From: Fasciolopsis buskii
Taxonomy: Eukaryota; Platyhelminthes; Trematoda; Plagiorchiida; Fasciolidae
NCBI GenBank assembly: GCA_008360955.1
Contig: LUCM01009342.1
Location: 1-64,000, forward strand
DNA: 64,000 bases
Direction of reading: 5' to 3'
A model generated the notes under the pieces. The model had not been told where the DNA came from and made no database searches. It saw nothing but the letters and a program-made list of their open reading frames with translations. Shown one piece after another: positions 37,135-48,700 of this stretch. The position numbers were made by a program, and so were the translations under genes. Every line of letters begins with the position of its first letter. Position 1 is the first letter of the stretch.

Positions 37135-39560
37135 ATCGATGACAATGGAGTTCATATAGATTTTGGTTCTGGGAGGTTTATAAAGGAAAATGGATCGCGT
37201 TGAAATAAGAGAGCGGCGTTTTGAAAGATCGTTGTGCAGGGTATTATGCGAGCAACTAATTCACATGCAGATATGGGTTGCTCACAATGAATGATGGGCA
37301 ACTCGGTTAGTGGTACGAAAGACAAATGGCTAATAATTGATAGCCTCTGCAAAGAATTTTGAAGTGTTCTTCAACGTAGTCTGCTAAAACAACTAGGGAA
37401 CAGTAAAGAAGGGTCGAAAAACGATAGTATACAAAAGACAGATGATACCATGCTTCACCTTGTTTTGGCGAAGCTTTCGAGAATTATCAACACGGTTGGA
37501 AATGTGAGAATTCCACTTCAAACTTTATCAAAACCAATCCCTGGGAATTTCACAGAATCATCTCTGGTAAGTGATTGTGAATTCATGAATGATGGTTCAT
37601 TTGGGTCGGCTGACCGAGAGAGAGAGTGAGAGCTAAAGAGAGAACAGAGAGTGGAAACACTTAGTTGAGTTAAGGTTTAAACCGCCTTACGCACAGAAAA
37701 TGCAGGTAGAATATAGGTTGCTGGAAAAACCGTGAAAATCATCGTTGCTCGAAACGGCTATAGAGAACACAAATTCGTCAGCATAATTAACCGGATGAAG
37801 AAGCGAGAAAGTTTATAAGTCGTTGAGGTAAGTAGAGAAGAGTCAGGGTGAGAGCACAGCTCCCTTAATCGCTCATGAGTTGTTAATCAACGTTTTTGAA
37901 GCCTTTACCGTCCATCCATGTACACCAGACAGCCATGCTTATGAATGTCTGAGGCAACCAAATGTTCCCAGTTTGTGAAGTAGAAGAGATCGTGGGACCA
38001 TATCAAATTACGGTGAATAGTCTAGAACGGTTCATCGCACAGATTTCGTCTATGCGTTCAAGGACCTACAAGTATGATGAATAAGGGAGACGACAGCGTC
38101 CAAAGCGGGCTTGTTAGATTTAAATGAGATTAAAAATGATCCTCAAGAAAATTCGTAAAAGAACTCTTGAACTTAACTGTAGCACGCTCCGTCAGTTTAA
38201 GTTCAGAAGGCATAAAGGCCGTGGGGCGAAAACGTTTTTCTAAAAGAGTAGATCTGCTAGGTTTTGGGAGGGAAATAATAGCGCTGGGCCTCCAGTAGTC
38301 AGTGATATGTCAGTCAGAGTATTGGATGTATCATTCAGGGTCATAGCACCATGCGTTAAAATAGCTGGGAGCAGAGTGTCAGGATCAACCCCTGTGGTAA
38401 TTTTAGTGATGCGGAGAAACTCGAGCACCTCTTCTCTAGAAAATTGTAACTGTCATATCATCACCCTGTCTAAATATGACTGGAGTATAAGTGGGATGAT
38501 GGATGGCAGCACAATTGATGCTGTCGATATCCGCGGGAATTTTTGTGCTTCGTCTTCTCCCACACAACAGTCGAACGCCTTGCCATAGGAATCGGTTGTT
38601 GTTACCACTAAAGAGTTGGCTAGCTGATGTAGTGTCGATGCTTAATTTCAGCACTTATTAGGTTGGAAATATACCGCACGCCTGAGTTTTTTATAGAAGT
38701 GCTCCTCACGTCACCTTAAAGATTTCAGTTTTTGGGAGGAGATACGGCCATTTGAGAGAAATAATGTTTCTAAGGGATAGCAGATATCAAGGGTTGCATT
38801 AGCCGTTTCTGTGAAGTTTCTGATATTGTCATTGAACAGGGTTTTAAAGAGGATATAAACAGATGGGCGTGGACGAGATTTCTGAAGAAGAATAGGGTGC
38901 TCATGTGAAAATTTTAGAAGCGAATTTGGGTTTGATTTGTTTGCTTGAATGAATAGAAGGCCAACCGAGAATATAGTGTGAGCAATGATCACTACGTGAG
39001 ATGGAAGCAAGTAGTTTCAGGGAAAAGAAACCAAGATGGCTGGTAATCATTTTGTCCAGAATGGATTTACCTTTGGTGGGACAAACGCAAAGATCTGTCG
39101 AGTCAAATACTGTCAGTTGTATGGGTCATGCATGAATGAACCCATCTATAATAATATTTTGTCTATTCTCTAGAAGTGATAAAACGAATGCTAGAAAAAA
39201 GTGAAAAATCTTGTGATGTTACGTTGCGAGCTAAAAGTGACAAGGTGTAAGTTCGCTATGGTCCTACTGGTATGGCGAGAAAGCGTGGGATGATCCTGTC
39301 TTGCGGAGCAGTCGGTTCAGTTCAGGGAGTACGTATAAATAAATTCGGATTTTTCAGACGAGCGTCACCTCCATTCTTCTTTATTGAAACCCGTTACAGC
39401 CGGTGGAGTTTGATGTTGTCTATCGACACGTGTGAACTGGCGATATCCAGTTTTGGCCACGATTATTGTATGTAAACGAAGACAAATTTGCAATTGGAAT
39501 GCGACGGGCAGATCAGACATTATCATACCCAGAGAATCGATATTGGTACTCAACAATGCC
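37135..39560 (-). mobile_element. CR1-like LINE relic with endonuclease, RT and C-terminus
   Basis: On the minus strand an endonuclease-like start is at about 39550-39370 (TNIDSLGMIMSDL, then TIIVAKTGY where P-x-I-I-x-x-T-E-T is usual). The end of the endonuclease is near 39000 (SSHVVIIAHTIFSV). The RT N-terminus is at 38430-38240 (LRITKITTGVDPDTLLPAIL). A broken RT core follows to about 37800, and the C-terminus at 37350-37135 (TTIFQNAALLFQRDPFSF) matches the copy at 26740. Many stops and shifts are present. It is the only copy of this family here with a visible endonuclease. A frame at 39652-39915 may be an ORF1 remnant, so the 5' limit is uncertain. Confidence 0.68.
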
Positions 39561-42500
39561 GTAATGAATATCTTGGCTGCAGCGTTGCATTTAATAGCTT
39601 CATGTCAGCCAGCACGACTGGTTCTTCTGGATTAATTAGGTTTTCGAGGTACTACTCTGCCTGATCCCAGTCTAGGTTAAGAACCAATAGGGTTTTTAAA
39701 CAGTAGTAATTCCTACCAGTTGTATTTGCGAAAGGAGACCATAAAGGAACGAAACTTCCCACAAGAAACCAACGAAATGAGAATGATAGGGTTGCAGTGA
39801 TTGCACCGAAAGGGCGCGAGCACGCAGTTTTTGAATGATCCTCTGGGTCGTTGGCAAGCGTCGAAATTCTGCAGCCGGGAATGTGCGATTCATAGTTGAC
39901 CTGAGTTTCCGACATTTATACTTTCTCGAAGGCCAATCTAATGTATACGGGTTCTACTGTCACTTTAAAGGTTAGGCCACTCTTAGGGTTTTGTTGACAT
40001 AGAGGTTGATGAATTTTGCAGGGCAGCCGTCACGAATGATTGTTGCGTGAATAAAGCTTTGCTCCTACGGGAGGGCCTTGGGTATGTAAATATTCCTGGC
40101 GAGATGCTAAAGAGAGTTTGTATGGAATCGGTCTGAAACTTGCCTAATATAATTACTGATTTATTTAGGCAAGCTGTTCAAAAGATTGATACAAAATGAT
40201 AACTTCGCACTATATCTTGATCGTTCTCTTCTGTCCTTAATTAATAATCGAGCCCGCTGAGCAGTAAACGAGAGACATGAATGCTGCTTCAAAGTGAATG
40301 CATGCACATTGCATGCATCGGAATTGCAAAACCTAATGAAGGAGGTTCAATGACAATATAGCACACCATGTAATGTCTCTTTTAAGTGTTATTGCGACCT
40401 AGCAGGTGAGTGTAAATATTCTGCTGCGCAATTCATATTTTCCTCTGGACAAAGTTCCTTATCGACTGTTCTTAGTTTTAAAAGGCCATTTTCCGCATTA
40501 CTTTGCAATTCTCTCATGGCATTCCGATATGCTATTCGACTCGTTTATTTTGACTCCTTTCACATGGACCTGAAACGGGACTCGTTGTACAAAAATATTT
40601 TTGCCCGTAAGTAGTACCTATTACATGTGCTTCGATTTGTGGTCAAAATGATGATGCAAGTTGCCAATTCTTCAGCAAGAAGGCGTGTTCCTCATCCCCG
40701 CGGACATTCTGCCATAGATACGAAATAATGCTGGATAAAGCGTTATTATTCATTGTGAATGAATTCTCTAGGAATAACTAAATTGTTACCAGTAACAAAG
40801 AAAGGATGCATAGCTGTGAATCCGCTATTTGGCTACCCCTGAGACCATATCGCACGGGGTGACTTCTATTTGAGATAGCTTCCACCTCTTAAAATACCAA
40901 GCAACCAGCCAAAGGTAAATATAAATAGGCGGTTACACTTTAACGACTGGGAGACAATATGCCCCAACTACCTTTATCTAAAGCCAAGTCAGCTCAACTA
41001 CCATCAGCGAAACGACCGCAGTTTGACTTTGTAGTATGCGAAATCAAAAGACCGCTCGTTTTCCCAGGATTCGGAAATGATGAAAACTTTTGCCTCCAAG
41101 GACCCATGATTTGCTTGGTCAATATAGCCACCACCCTTGGAAAACTAATTGCATTTTTAGGCCACTCCTGAGTCACAATTCACACAGTGGCATGATTACC
41201 TTAATAGTTGTTGCCTATTCCTCGCTAAACGAAAACTACAATGGCCTATTATCACATCGGGTGCAAGCTCTTAGCAAAAGTCGTCCACTAGATGTATTTA
41301 TCTGTTCACTGACTAATTTGATAGGTTTATCTCAGTGTGATCCAAGACCTAGACACATCCATCGAGCCCCCTGCAAAGGTGAGAGGAACTTTAAAAATTA
41401 GATGCGTTAACAATGGCTGCAGGGTGAGTTACTTTATTCTGTGTATCCCACACTTCTGTGTGTGCATGATAAGCTCAATGACGCAATCACAAATCAGGGA
41501 AAATCCTAAGAAGCTATCCAATGGGATAAGTGCACTAGGATTTTTGGAATAACATACAGTAAATCAGACCTCAAACGGGCCGCTGTGCTTGGGTGTACCC
41601 AGAAAAGCCGTTGATTAGTTTAAACAACTAGGTGAACGCTCAGGGAACGGCAACTATTACCAACGTGCGGTTGACAATGCTTCTGTGAAAGCATGAAATT
41701 TCAGACCAGATACTTCGAAAACATTAAGGGCTGGTACGTTGATGACTTTACCAGTAAGGATATTCCAGCTCAGCTAACTTTTATGGAAACCTTTCCAAAG
41801 ATTGTTTTTGGGGGGATTAAATTATGCTCAATTTGGCAGGCATATGAAAGCTTCATTTCATTCTTGCGTTAAAGATGTTGTGTCCAGCCGCAATTTTTTC
41901 CAAATTAAGGACCTGATGAATCAACCATATGATATGCTAGTGACTGCAAGACATAAGATCCGACAAGATCTGTGATAAGAAAAAAACCTACCAACGTAGC
42001 TGCAATTGGGCGGATAATTGGTTCAGAGTATCCTCATTTTTCTTCGATACGTAATGATAGACGAATTGATTGACTCCGAGCATTTTATTCTGCCGGAAAC
42101 AAAATTTGCCTTCCAGCTATAATAACCTCCTAACAGGTGCAAATTTCCCGTTGAATTTCAAGCTTGTTTAATTAATTTCGCTTTGATTTTATTTGGGCAA
42201 GAGGTCTATGCAGAATCACTAGTGCATCTTTGTGAATTAGTCCGTCGGTTACAATAAACACCAGAACAGTTTCCACTGTTACGAAATCGACATATCGGGT
42301 CCCAAAAAAATGTTACAAAAAGATGCCAACATTTTCACAAAACAGTACCAAACAATTCGAAAAAAGACATCAAACTGTTCCCAAGAAGTTAAACGAGGGT
42401 TGCTAATGGTTACTAGATAAGTGAGATGTTTGCACACTGTTTCGTCTGAAACTTTTGGGTAAAGTTTTTGATAATACGTGAAGTTACGTTCCGAATTTCT

Positions 42501-43105
42501 TGAAAACCACTAGGGAAAATTATGGGAATCTATGTGCAAACTTGAAATTGAAACAACTTCAAACCACAAAAGCAAAATTAATTCATACACATTTTGAAAC
42601 TATTTATATCGTGAAACCACCTTTGCTTTTTATAATGCATCTCAGATATTCAAACCGTGAGAGGCAGGAAACAATTACTTGGCGCGAATTGAAATAAAGT
42701 TTGGTTGTTGAGCTGGTTTGATTTCGGGAAAATATCATCCAAACTCAAGTGAATTTCGAAGGTCACAGAAGGGCATCAACATCCTCTGAAAAAGTGTCTC
42801 AATAGCAGCACCTTAGTTCATATTTTGTGTCGGAATATTGTGCTTATGTAGGTGGCTAAATGCCAGAATACTCGACATGGGCCTGTAATTTGCCAAACCT
42901 ACTAGAACGTATTTCCTCCCTGGGACTAATTCCATTACTGGGAATTTGTTACTCCCGTGGGACGTGTTAAATCAGTAGAATGAAGTAAATGATTTTGTTT
43001 ATTTCCTCCAGCTTAGGGGACGAAAGTCGACACGTTTGCAATACAATCACTGAACAGTACATCATCTTTAAATAAGAGCAAATTACTGAATCGATTTATG
43101 GTTGT
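39561..43105. other. No gene recognised
   Basis: Short open frames only, including 87 codons at 39652-39915 (minus), which may belong to the LINE. A 70-codon frame at 40959-41171 (plus) and a 103-codon frame at 41090-41401 (plus) overlap in different registers, and neither shows a motif. Confidence 0.4.
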
Positions 43106-43111
43106 TTTATT
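43106..43111 (-). terminator. Poly(A) signal after the candidate terminal exon
   Basis: AATAAA on the minus strand lies about 20 bases beyond the stop codon at 43132-43134. That distance is short but plausible for compact 3' ends. Confidence 0.45.
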
Positions 43112-43131
43112 GAAACGAGTTCTGGTCTGGC

Positions 43132-43320
43132 TCAGCCCAATCTATGTTGGGCTTTTTTGGTGTCTTCCTGACGTCGCTTTAGTGCTTTTTGTTTCCTACG
43201 AGTTTCGTTTGCCTGGTTACAATGCACAGAATGTTCACACTTAAATGGCAATTCATTTTGAACGCGTTCACATTCAAATGAACAAATTTTGTATCGTTCT
43301 TCATATTTGAGAATCCGCAC
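43132..43320 (-). CDS. Candidate 3'-terminal exon of an unidentified gene
   Basis: An open frame of 62 codons ends in TGA. It has a small cysteine cluster (CSFEC and, 13 residues later, CEHSVHC) followed by a strongly basic tail (RRKQKALKRRQEDTKKAQ). The composition is unlike the chance frames around it. A possible acceptor CCTCCCCATTTGAG lies at its 5' edge, and an AATAAA lies just after the stop. I do not recognise the family. Earlier exons would lie above 43320 on the minus strand, and I could not place them. Open frames at 43409-43648 and 44013-44246 (minus) are possible but unsupported candidates. The basic C-terminus suggests a nucleic-acid-binding or nuclear/nucleolar protein, which is only a guess. 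Confidence 0.4.
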   Translation of the reverse strand: MRILKYEERYKICSFECERVQNELPFKCEHSVHCNQANETRRKQKALKRRQEDTKKAQHRLG

Positions 43321-44129
43321 TCAAATGGGGAGGCGATTCAGCAAAGCTCCACGTTTGCTTTACGGTGTGCCTAAATCTCACAGATACGCGCATCTTGACC
43401 CATGTTATTTAGCCCGGGGCCTCATTTTTCGACGGTTCTAAAGAACGGTTTTCGTGAATCCTGCGAATCATTTTGGTCATACGTGTGTTTCTTCCAAGAA
43501 TCTTTGTCCATATTCTTGACATCGTTCGCAGGTGCCCAAACGGCAGATCAGCGATCCAGTTCAGTTCAGACTGTACAGAACAAAAAACGTCCTGAAGGTA
43601 AAGTTGCCATACCGAATTGTTCCAATGGTATCCAAAATGAATAAGCATTCATTAGTCCAGCTGACTTGCTTTGTTGCTATGGTGCAGAAAATGGTCCAAC
43701 GTTTTCGTATAGATAACGTGTAAGAAGCAGAACTTATTTCTATCTGCAAGGAAAAAGAAAACCGTGAAGTCAATGTTCCGTCATCTCAGTTTTTAGGTGC
43801 CGAATTTTGTAAGGATTATTGCTTAGATGTGAATAAATTGTAATATATTCCAATGTTTATTTTCGTATCAACGAAAACACCATACTTAAGTCCACGTTTT
43901 CTAGTTTGAAAAATAAACTGAAATTCTGCAATCTCACCTAAATGTTCGTTAGCTGGTATCACCTTCGCACTATCAGTCACTGAATAAATTTCATTCTGTT
44001 TTGATTTAGCCCTCATTTCCAGAACATTTTATTGTTTTCTCTCGTTCGGTAAACAAAGGCTTGCACAGAGATGTTCAATGACCATTTATCGACCAGGTCT
44101 TGGAGTGTTTCGAACCTTTCGAGCAACTG
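43321..44129. other. Possible intron or flank of the candidate exon
   Basis: This contains several overlapping short frames on both strands. On the plus strand, 43532-43596 is bordered by CGTTCGCAG and CTGAAG|GTAAAG and so looks exon-like. On the minus strand a frame around 44030-44130 (LLERFETLQDLVDKWSLNIS) looks protein-like and adjoins the 3' end of a LINE. Nothing here is strong enough to call. Confidence 0.25.
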
Positions 44130-45790
44130 TATTGTATAGATTTTCGCGTACAAAAAATAATGTTGCATTTCAGTCGAAAAATTTGAGTTTGACAAATAAA
44201 TTGGAGGGGCAAAGAAATTAATAAATAAAATAATAAAAAGACACACTCATCGCCTCGTAAAGAACACAAAAGCACTCATCCAGGAATAATCATATCGCAT
44301 TAGGATAGGCTGCTCAAGAATTCGCATGAAACCTGGTCACGGTTTGTCAAAATTTATGCTATATAGGGAACCGTGGAGTTCCTATAAATATGGATTCTGC
44401 AGGGTATAGAATGAAAATCGGAACGTGTCGAAATATGCGAGTGACATTTTGAAAGATCAATATGTAAAGAGTACGTGGGATCGGAAACAATTTTGTGAGC
44501 GAATTTCTCACACGCTGATGAGTGTTGATCACATAGATTAGGGACACTTCAGCCAATGGTACGAAGGACAAATGGCGAATAATTGACAGTCCGTGGGGAA
44601 GAATTTTAAAGTCTTTTTTTTTTGAGAAAACCTGTAAAAATGACGGGAGAACAGTAAAGAATGATTGGAAAAACGCATTGGTACACGAATCGGGAGATGG
44701 TGCTGTTTCACCTTGTGGTGCCCATGCTTTCGGATTTGAAATAACAACCGTCGGAGATTCTTTATTAAAAGTTCACTTCGGATTGTCATCAATAGCAAAC
44801 CCTAGATATTTCACAGAATCAACCCTGGTAAGAGTTTTCTAGTTGATTAAAGATGTTTCGGATGGGTAGGCCGACCGAGGGAGAGCGAGAAAGAGAGAGT
44901 ACAGACATTTAAAACATTTAGATGTTTTGAGATTTAAACCAGCTCGTGCAGAGAAATTGTAAACAGAAGATAGATTGTCGGAAAACCTTTGCAAATCATC
45001 GTTGCTTAAAACGCCTTGAGAAAGGGAAACATGATCATCAAACTAAAACAGATGAAAAGAGGAGCTAGTAAAAAAGTCACTGAAGTAAGTAGAGAAAAGA
45101 AGCGGTGAAAGAACAGCACCCTGTAGCACTCCTCAGTTGTTGATCAACGGTTTCGAATATTTACCGTCCATTCGTGTGCACTGGGTTCGGTTAGTAAAGT
45201 AATCAATCAGATGACCATGCTGATAAAGAACTGCGACAGCCAAATGTTTGCAGTTTTTGGAGTAGCGGAGACCGTGGGATTGAGTCGAATGCCGACGAAT
45301 AGTCCAGGAAGGCGCAACGCACAGATTTCGCTGGTGCATTTAAGACTTGCAAATTTGATGATAAAGGAGGCGACGGCGTCCAAAGTTGACCCGTTAGATT
45401 TATAGGCAAACTGAAACCGATCGTCATGAGGAAACATATAAGATCGCAGGCACTTAAGTAAGGTGCGCTTGGTCAGTTTAAGACCAGAAGACGTTAAGGC
45501 AATGGGGCGGAAACGTTTTGCCAAGGCAGTAGAACTGTTAGATTTAGGGATGGGAATAATAGTGACGGGTCTCCAACATTCAGGGATGGAAGAGGAGATC
45601 AATGACGAGTTAATTGGAAAAGTAAATGCATCGGTCAGAGCCACAAGACCATGCCTTAAAAGAGCTGGCAGCAGACTTTCAGAACCAACCACTGTGGTAA
45701 TTTTAGTGATGCGGAGGAGATTGAGCACCTCGTCTCCCAGAAAAACCTGTAACTGTCATATCATCACCCTGACCAAATATGACCGGTTAA
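44130..45790 (-). mobile_element. CR1-like LINE relic, RT to 3' end
   Basis: On the minus strand the RT begins near 45730 (LLRITKITTVVGSESLLPALL). It continues through PECWRPVTIIPIPKSNSSTA and RFRPIALTSSGLKLT (about 45600-45460). After a frameshift comes motif A, CAFLDYSSAFDSIP (about 45316-45275). Motif B (LQGAVLSPLL) is near 45130-45100, and an FDDH in the motif C position follows. The C-terminal region is at 44800-44540 (RKHGHHKVKQHHLPIRVPM). The 3' end is ATCTATACAATAC near 44140. It is nearly identical to the copy at 1-480. The frameshifts make it inactive. Confidence 0.82.
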
Positions 45791-48700
45791 ATAACCAAAC
45801 TACGTTTTAAAGGATAATGTCGCAGTCCTGGTGACCATTCCTCTTACAATTACACGGATTTTGCTGTTCAGCTAATATTAACCTTATCCTTCTGGGGGAC
45901 ATCCAGAACATCCTCACATCATATTCTGATGACTAGTGTACGACCTTGAGGTGCCACTGAGCGCCGGCCATTGAGCGCCTGTTTTTAACGTGCTTTGAGC
46001 CCAGCCGCCATTCCAGTGTAAGATTTGGAGAAAGTTTGACCAGCTGTCAAAATATATGCTGGAGAATACTGCTTTCTCTTTTGTGAAACGCTGCCATCTT
46101 TGTAAGAATGAGTCTCCGCCCACTGAGTGCTCAAATTCGAAGTTAAATACTGGAGATTTTATAAAAACGTCATTCGCTCTTTCAAGCATCACATCCTTGA
46201 GGGTCATACGTGGTCACCTCTATTGTAGTCAAACGACTGGCTAACTCAACAGCGGGGCTTTAGGTTTCCATAAGACCACGGTGTTTGTCGTAGTCCAGAA
46301 GGGCACGTGTTCGTGCTTAGTATTCAGCCGAACCAACTACGGCCCAGGTTTTTCGGAACCGGCTGAGGTTCACAAACCCCGATTACAGGAAGTAAACAAT
46401 GTAATATATGAATGTCTGAGTTTACTGTGATATTTTAAACACTGCACTAATGCAAGCGGTTTTAAAGCATTCGTCTTTCGTCTTAGTGGACCAATCTATC
46501 AGGAAGTGCAAACGACGGCATTAACAATATCAGAGCCGACCCGAGCAGAATTTGAGCGGAACCTAATTTAGCATTTGAACGGGCACCAATAAAATGACAG
46601 AGAACCAAATAGCAGAAACAAGCAAACAAAGCTATCAGGAGTTCTGATGTAAGCCTACATCGCGCTGACCGTTACAGCCAAGCGGTGCATTACCACCATA
46701 AGAACGGCCCTGGGTCACCAGTAATGAACAATTTTTCATTATTTACTTCACTGTTGCTCATCCGCTCACCATCCAAAACTGTATCCAGGCGGTACACAGC
46801 AAATGTTCCTCCGCTCCATGTCCCCTGTCGCAACAGCATTTTGCATGGGCAGGTCTACAATGCACTGTCTCGTAGAGAGATCCAACAGAGACGCTTGTAA
46901 CTATACCAAATACTCATAACAGGCAATCAACGAATTTGTTGTTCGAACATTTTAAATAAAGACCTTTTTGGTCTAGGTCCCATTCTCCAAACCCCAATCG
47001 TTCCCGACTTGCGCACTGTTCACCGAAGCATCTGACTTGTGATATTCTGGCGAGGTCACACAACTCTACGAAGACCGTTGCGTCAGCGTGTGGGTTGCTG
47101 ATGGGTGAACATCCCCCAATATCAGCGGCTTCCCTTGTAACCTTGTCGCTGAGACCAGCATTCTCTCAAGTCAAATCCGCGGGGAAGTCCATTCGCTTTG
47201 AGACGTAAACATTCTGGCCGCAGTTGTCATTGTCACCTTTTTTCTCCGACGTCGATCTCTAGACGAAAATACTTTTGGGACGTTTTGCCCATGCGTCCAG
47301 TAACTTCAGTTTTTCAGCATAAGTGATCGCAAATCGGTTAAATTTCCGTCTTATTTCACTCAACTCCATAGCACCACGGTGGCTTTATTACGCATAATAA
47401 TGAGCTCGTTTGCAACAACCCTGGTGGGGCTGCCTTGAGGACGCTAATCGTAGCACAAGAGGATCGTTGAACCCAGCTAAAACAATCCTCCGCCTTTGGT
47501 ATACCTGAAACATTATTTCAAAGCCTTTTACATCTACACTTGTTGCCGATTGCGGTTGATTCAAAAATTTCCATTCACAGTAAATTTATATTAAGTTACT
47601 AACCTACAGGCTTACCAAAATATGTCTATTAACAGAGTAAATATGGGCACTAAAGAACGGGTGACTTATGGTACCCATACAGATGCGATTGAGCACAAAA
47701 AGTGACATACTACTGGGACAGGAAGATTTGTTTCTGTTAAAAACAATGAGAATGTTTCCAGTGCAGGAACTCCGTAAACTACTGGATCATTGGTATGTTC
47801 CACAGACAAAACGGGGCGAACATTTTGAAAATAATAATTCTGAACTCAAGTAGATGTTCAGCCTAGCAGCAGACACCCAAACAATCTTCCCTGCTGACCT
47901 GTAGACACAAAATGGAGACGAAGCTTTCGATAAATCTTTATGACCAGGGCGCTAGTCATGAACGGAAGGAGGTCGATCGCCGGTCAAAAGGTCAGTCTAG
48001 TGAATAATACATTTCACACGCACTGGAGAAGCAATGCAAAGCCGAAAACAACCCGTATCCAGATGTAGTGTAAAAATCCCGAGAGTGAACAAGTTTGTAC
48101 TGTACATTCTGCGGTAAAATTCATGAGGTAAGAATAACATTCATAGGTTTAGTCACAGTCCGGCCAAAATGTGATTGAAATATACGAGAAAATCTTTGTG
48201 AAGTGAAAGCTTGGTCAAAGGCAATCGTTAAAAGTGCAGTTTTTATTTCACAAACCCACCAACAACTGCGCAGGCATGTTCGGGCCCGACAGCTAATTTC
48301 CTGAGCATAACAGCCAAGGGTCAATGCTAACAAACTGATCATCTGCGGTTGACCAACATCGGCGACAAAACGAAACTGGGCTGTAACACTGCCAACGGCC
48401 ATGCACCAGGGGCTACACAACAAGCCCGCAAACTAAGCTCAGCTGAAGAGCACGAGAACAGAACAAGGGTAATTGCATGGGGTGGAGAACAAACCATGGC
48501 CAAGATCAGTTTCTTTACTACCAGGATCGACAACAGTGGTCTAACGGCATAAGATCGAATAAGGCAAGGAAACATTAATCAAGCTGGCTGGTACACCGAA
48601 CCTCAAGATTGCGTCAATTAGCAGGTATTCAAGAGTGATGGTGGATCAAGGCTTCCTTTTGTTACACACGCAACCCCGGCACGTCTCTGAATGGGACTTC

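Noticed and set aside
38307..38588. Plus-strand frames of 93 and 115 codons at 38307-38588 and 45463-45810
   Set aside because: They lie antisense to reverse transcriptase sequence and resemble each other only because the LINE copies do.
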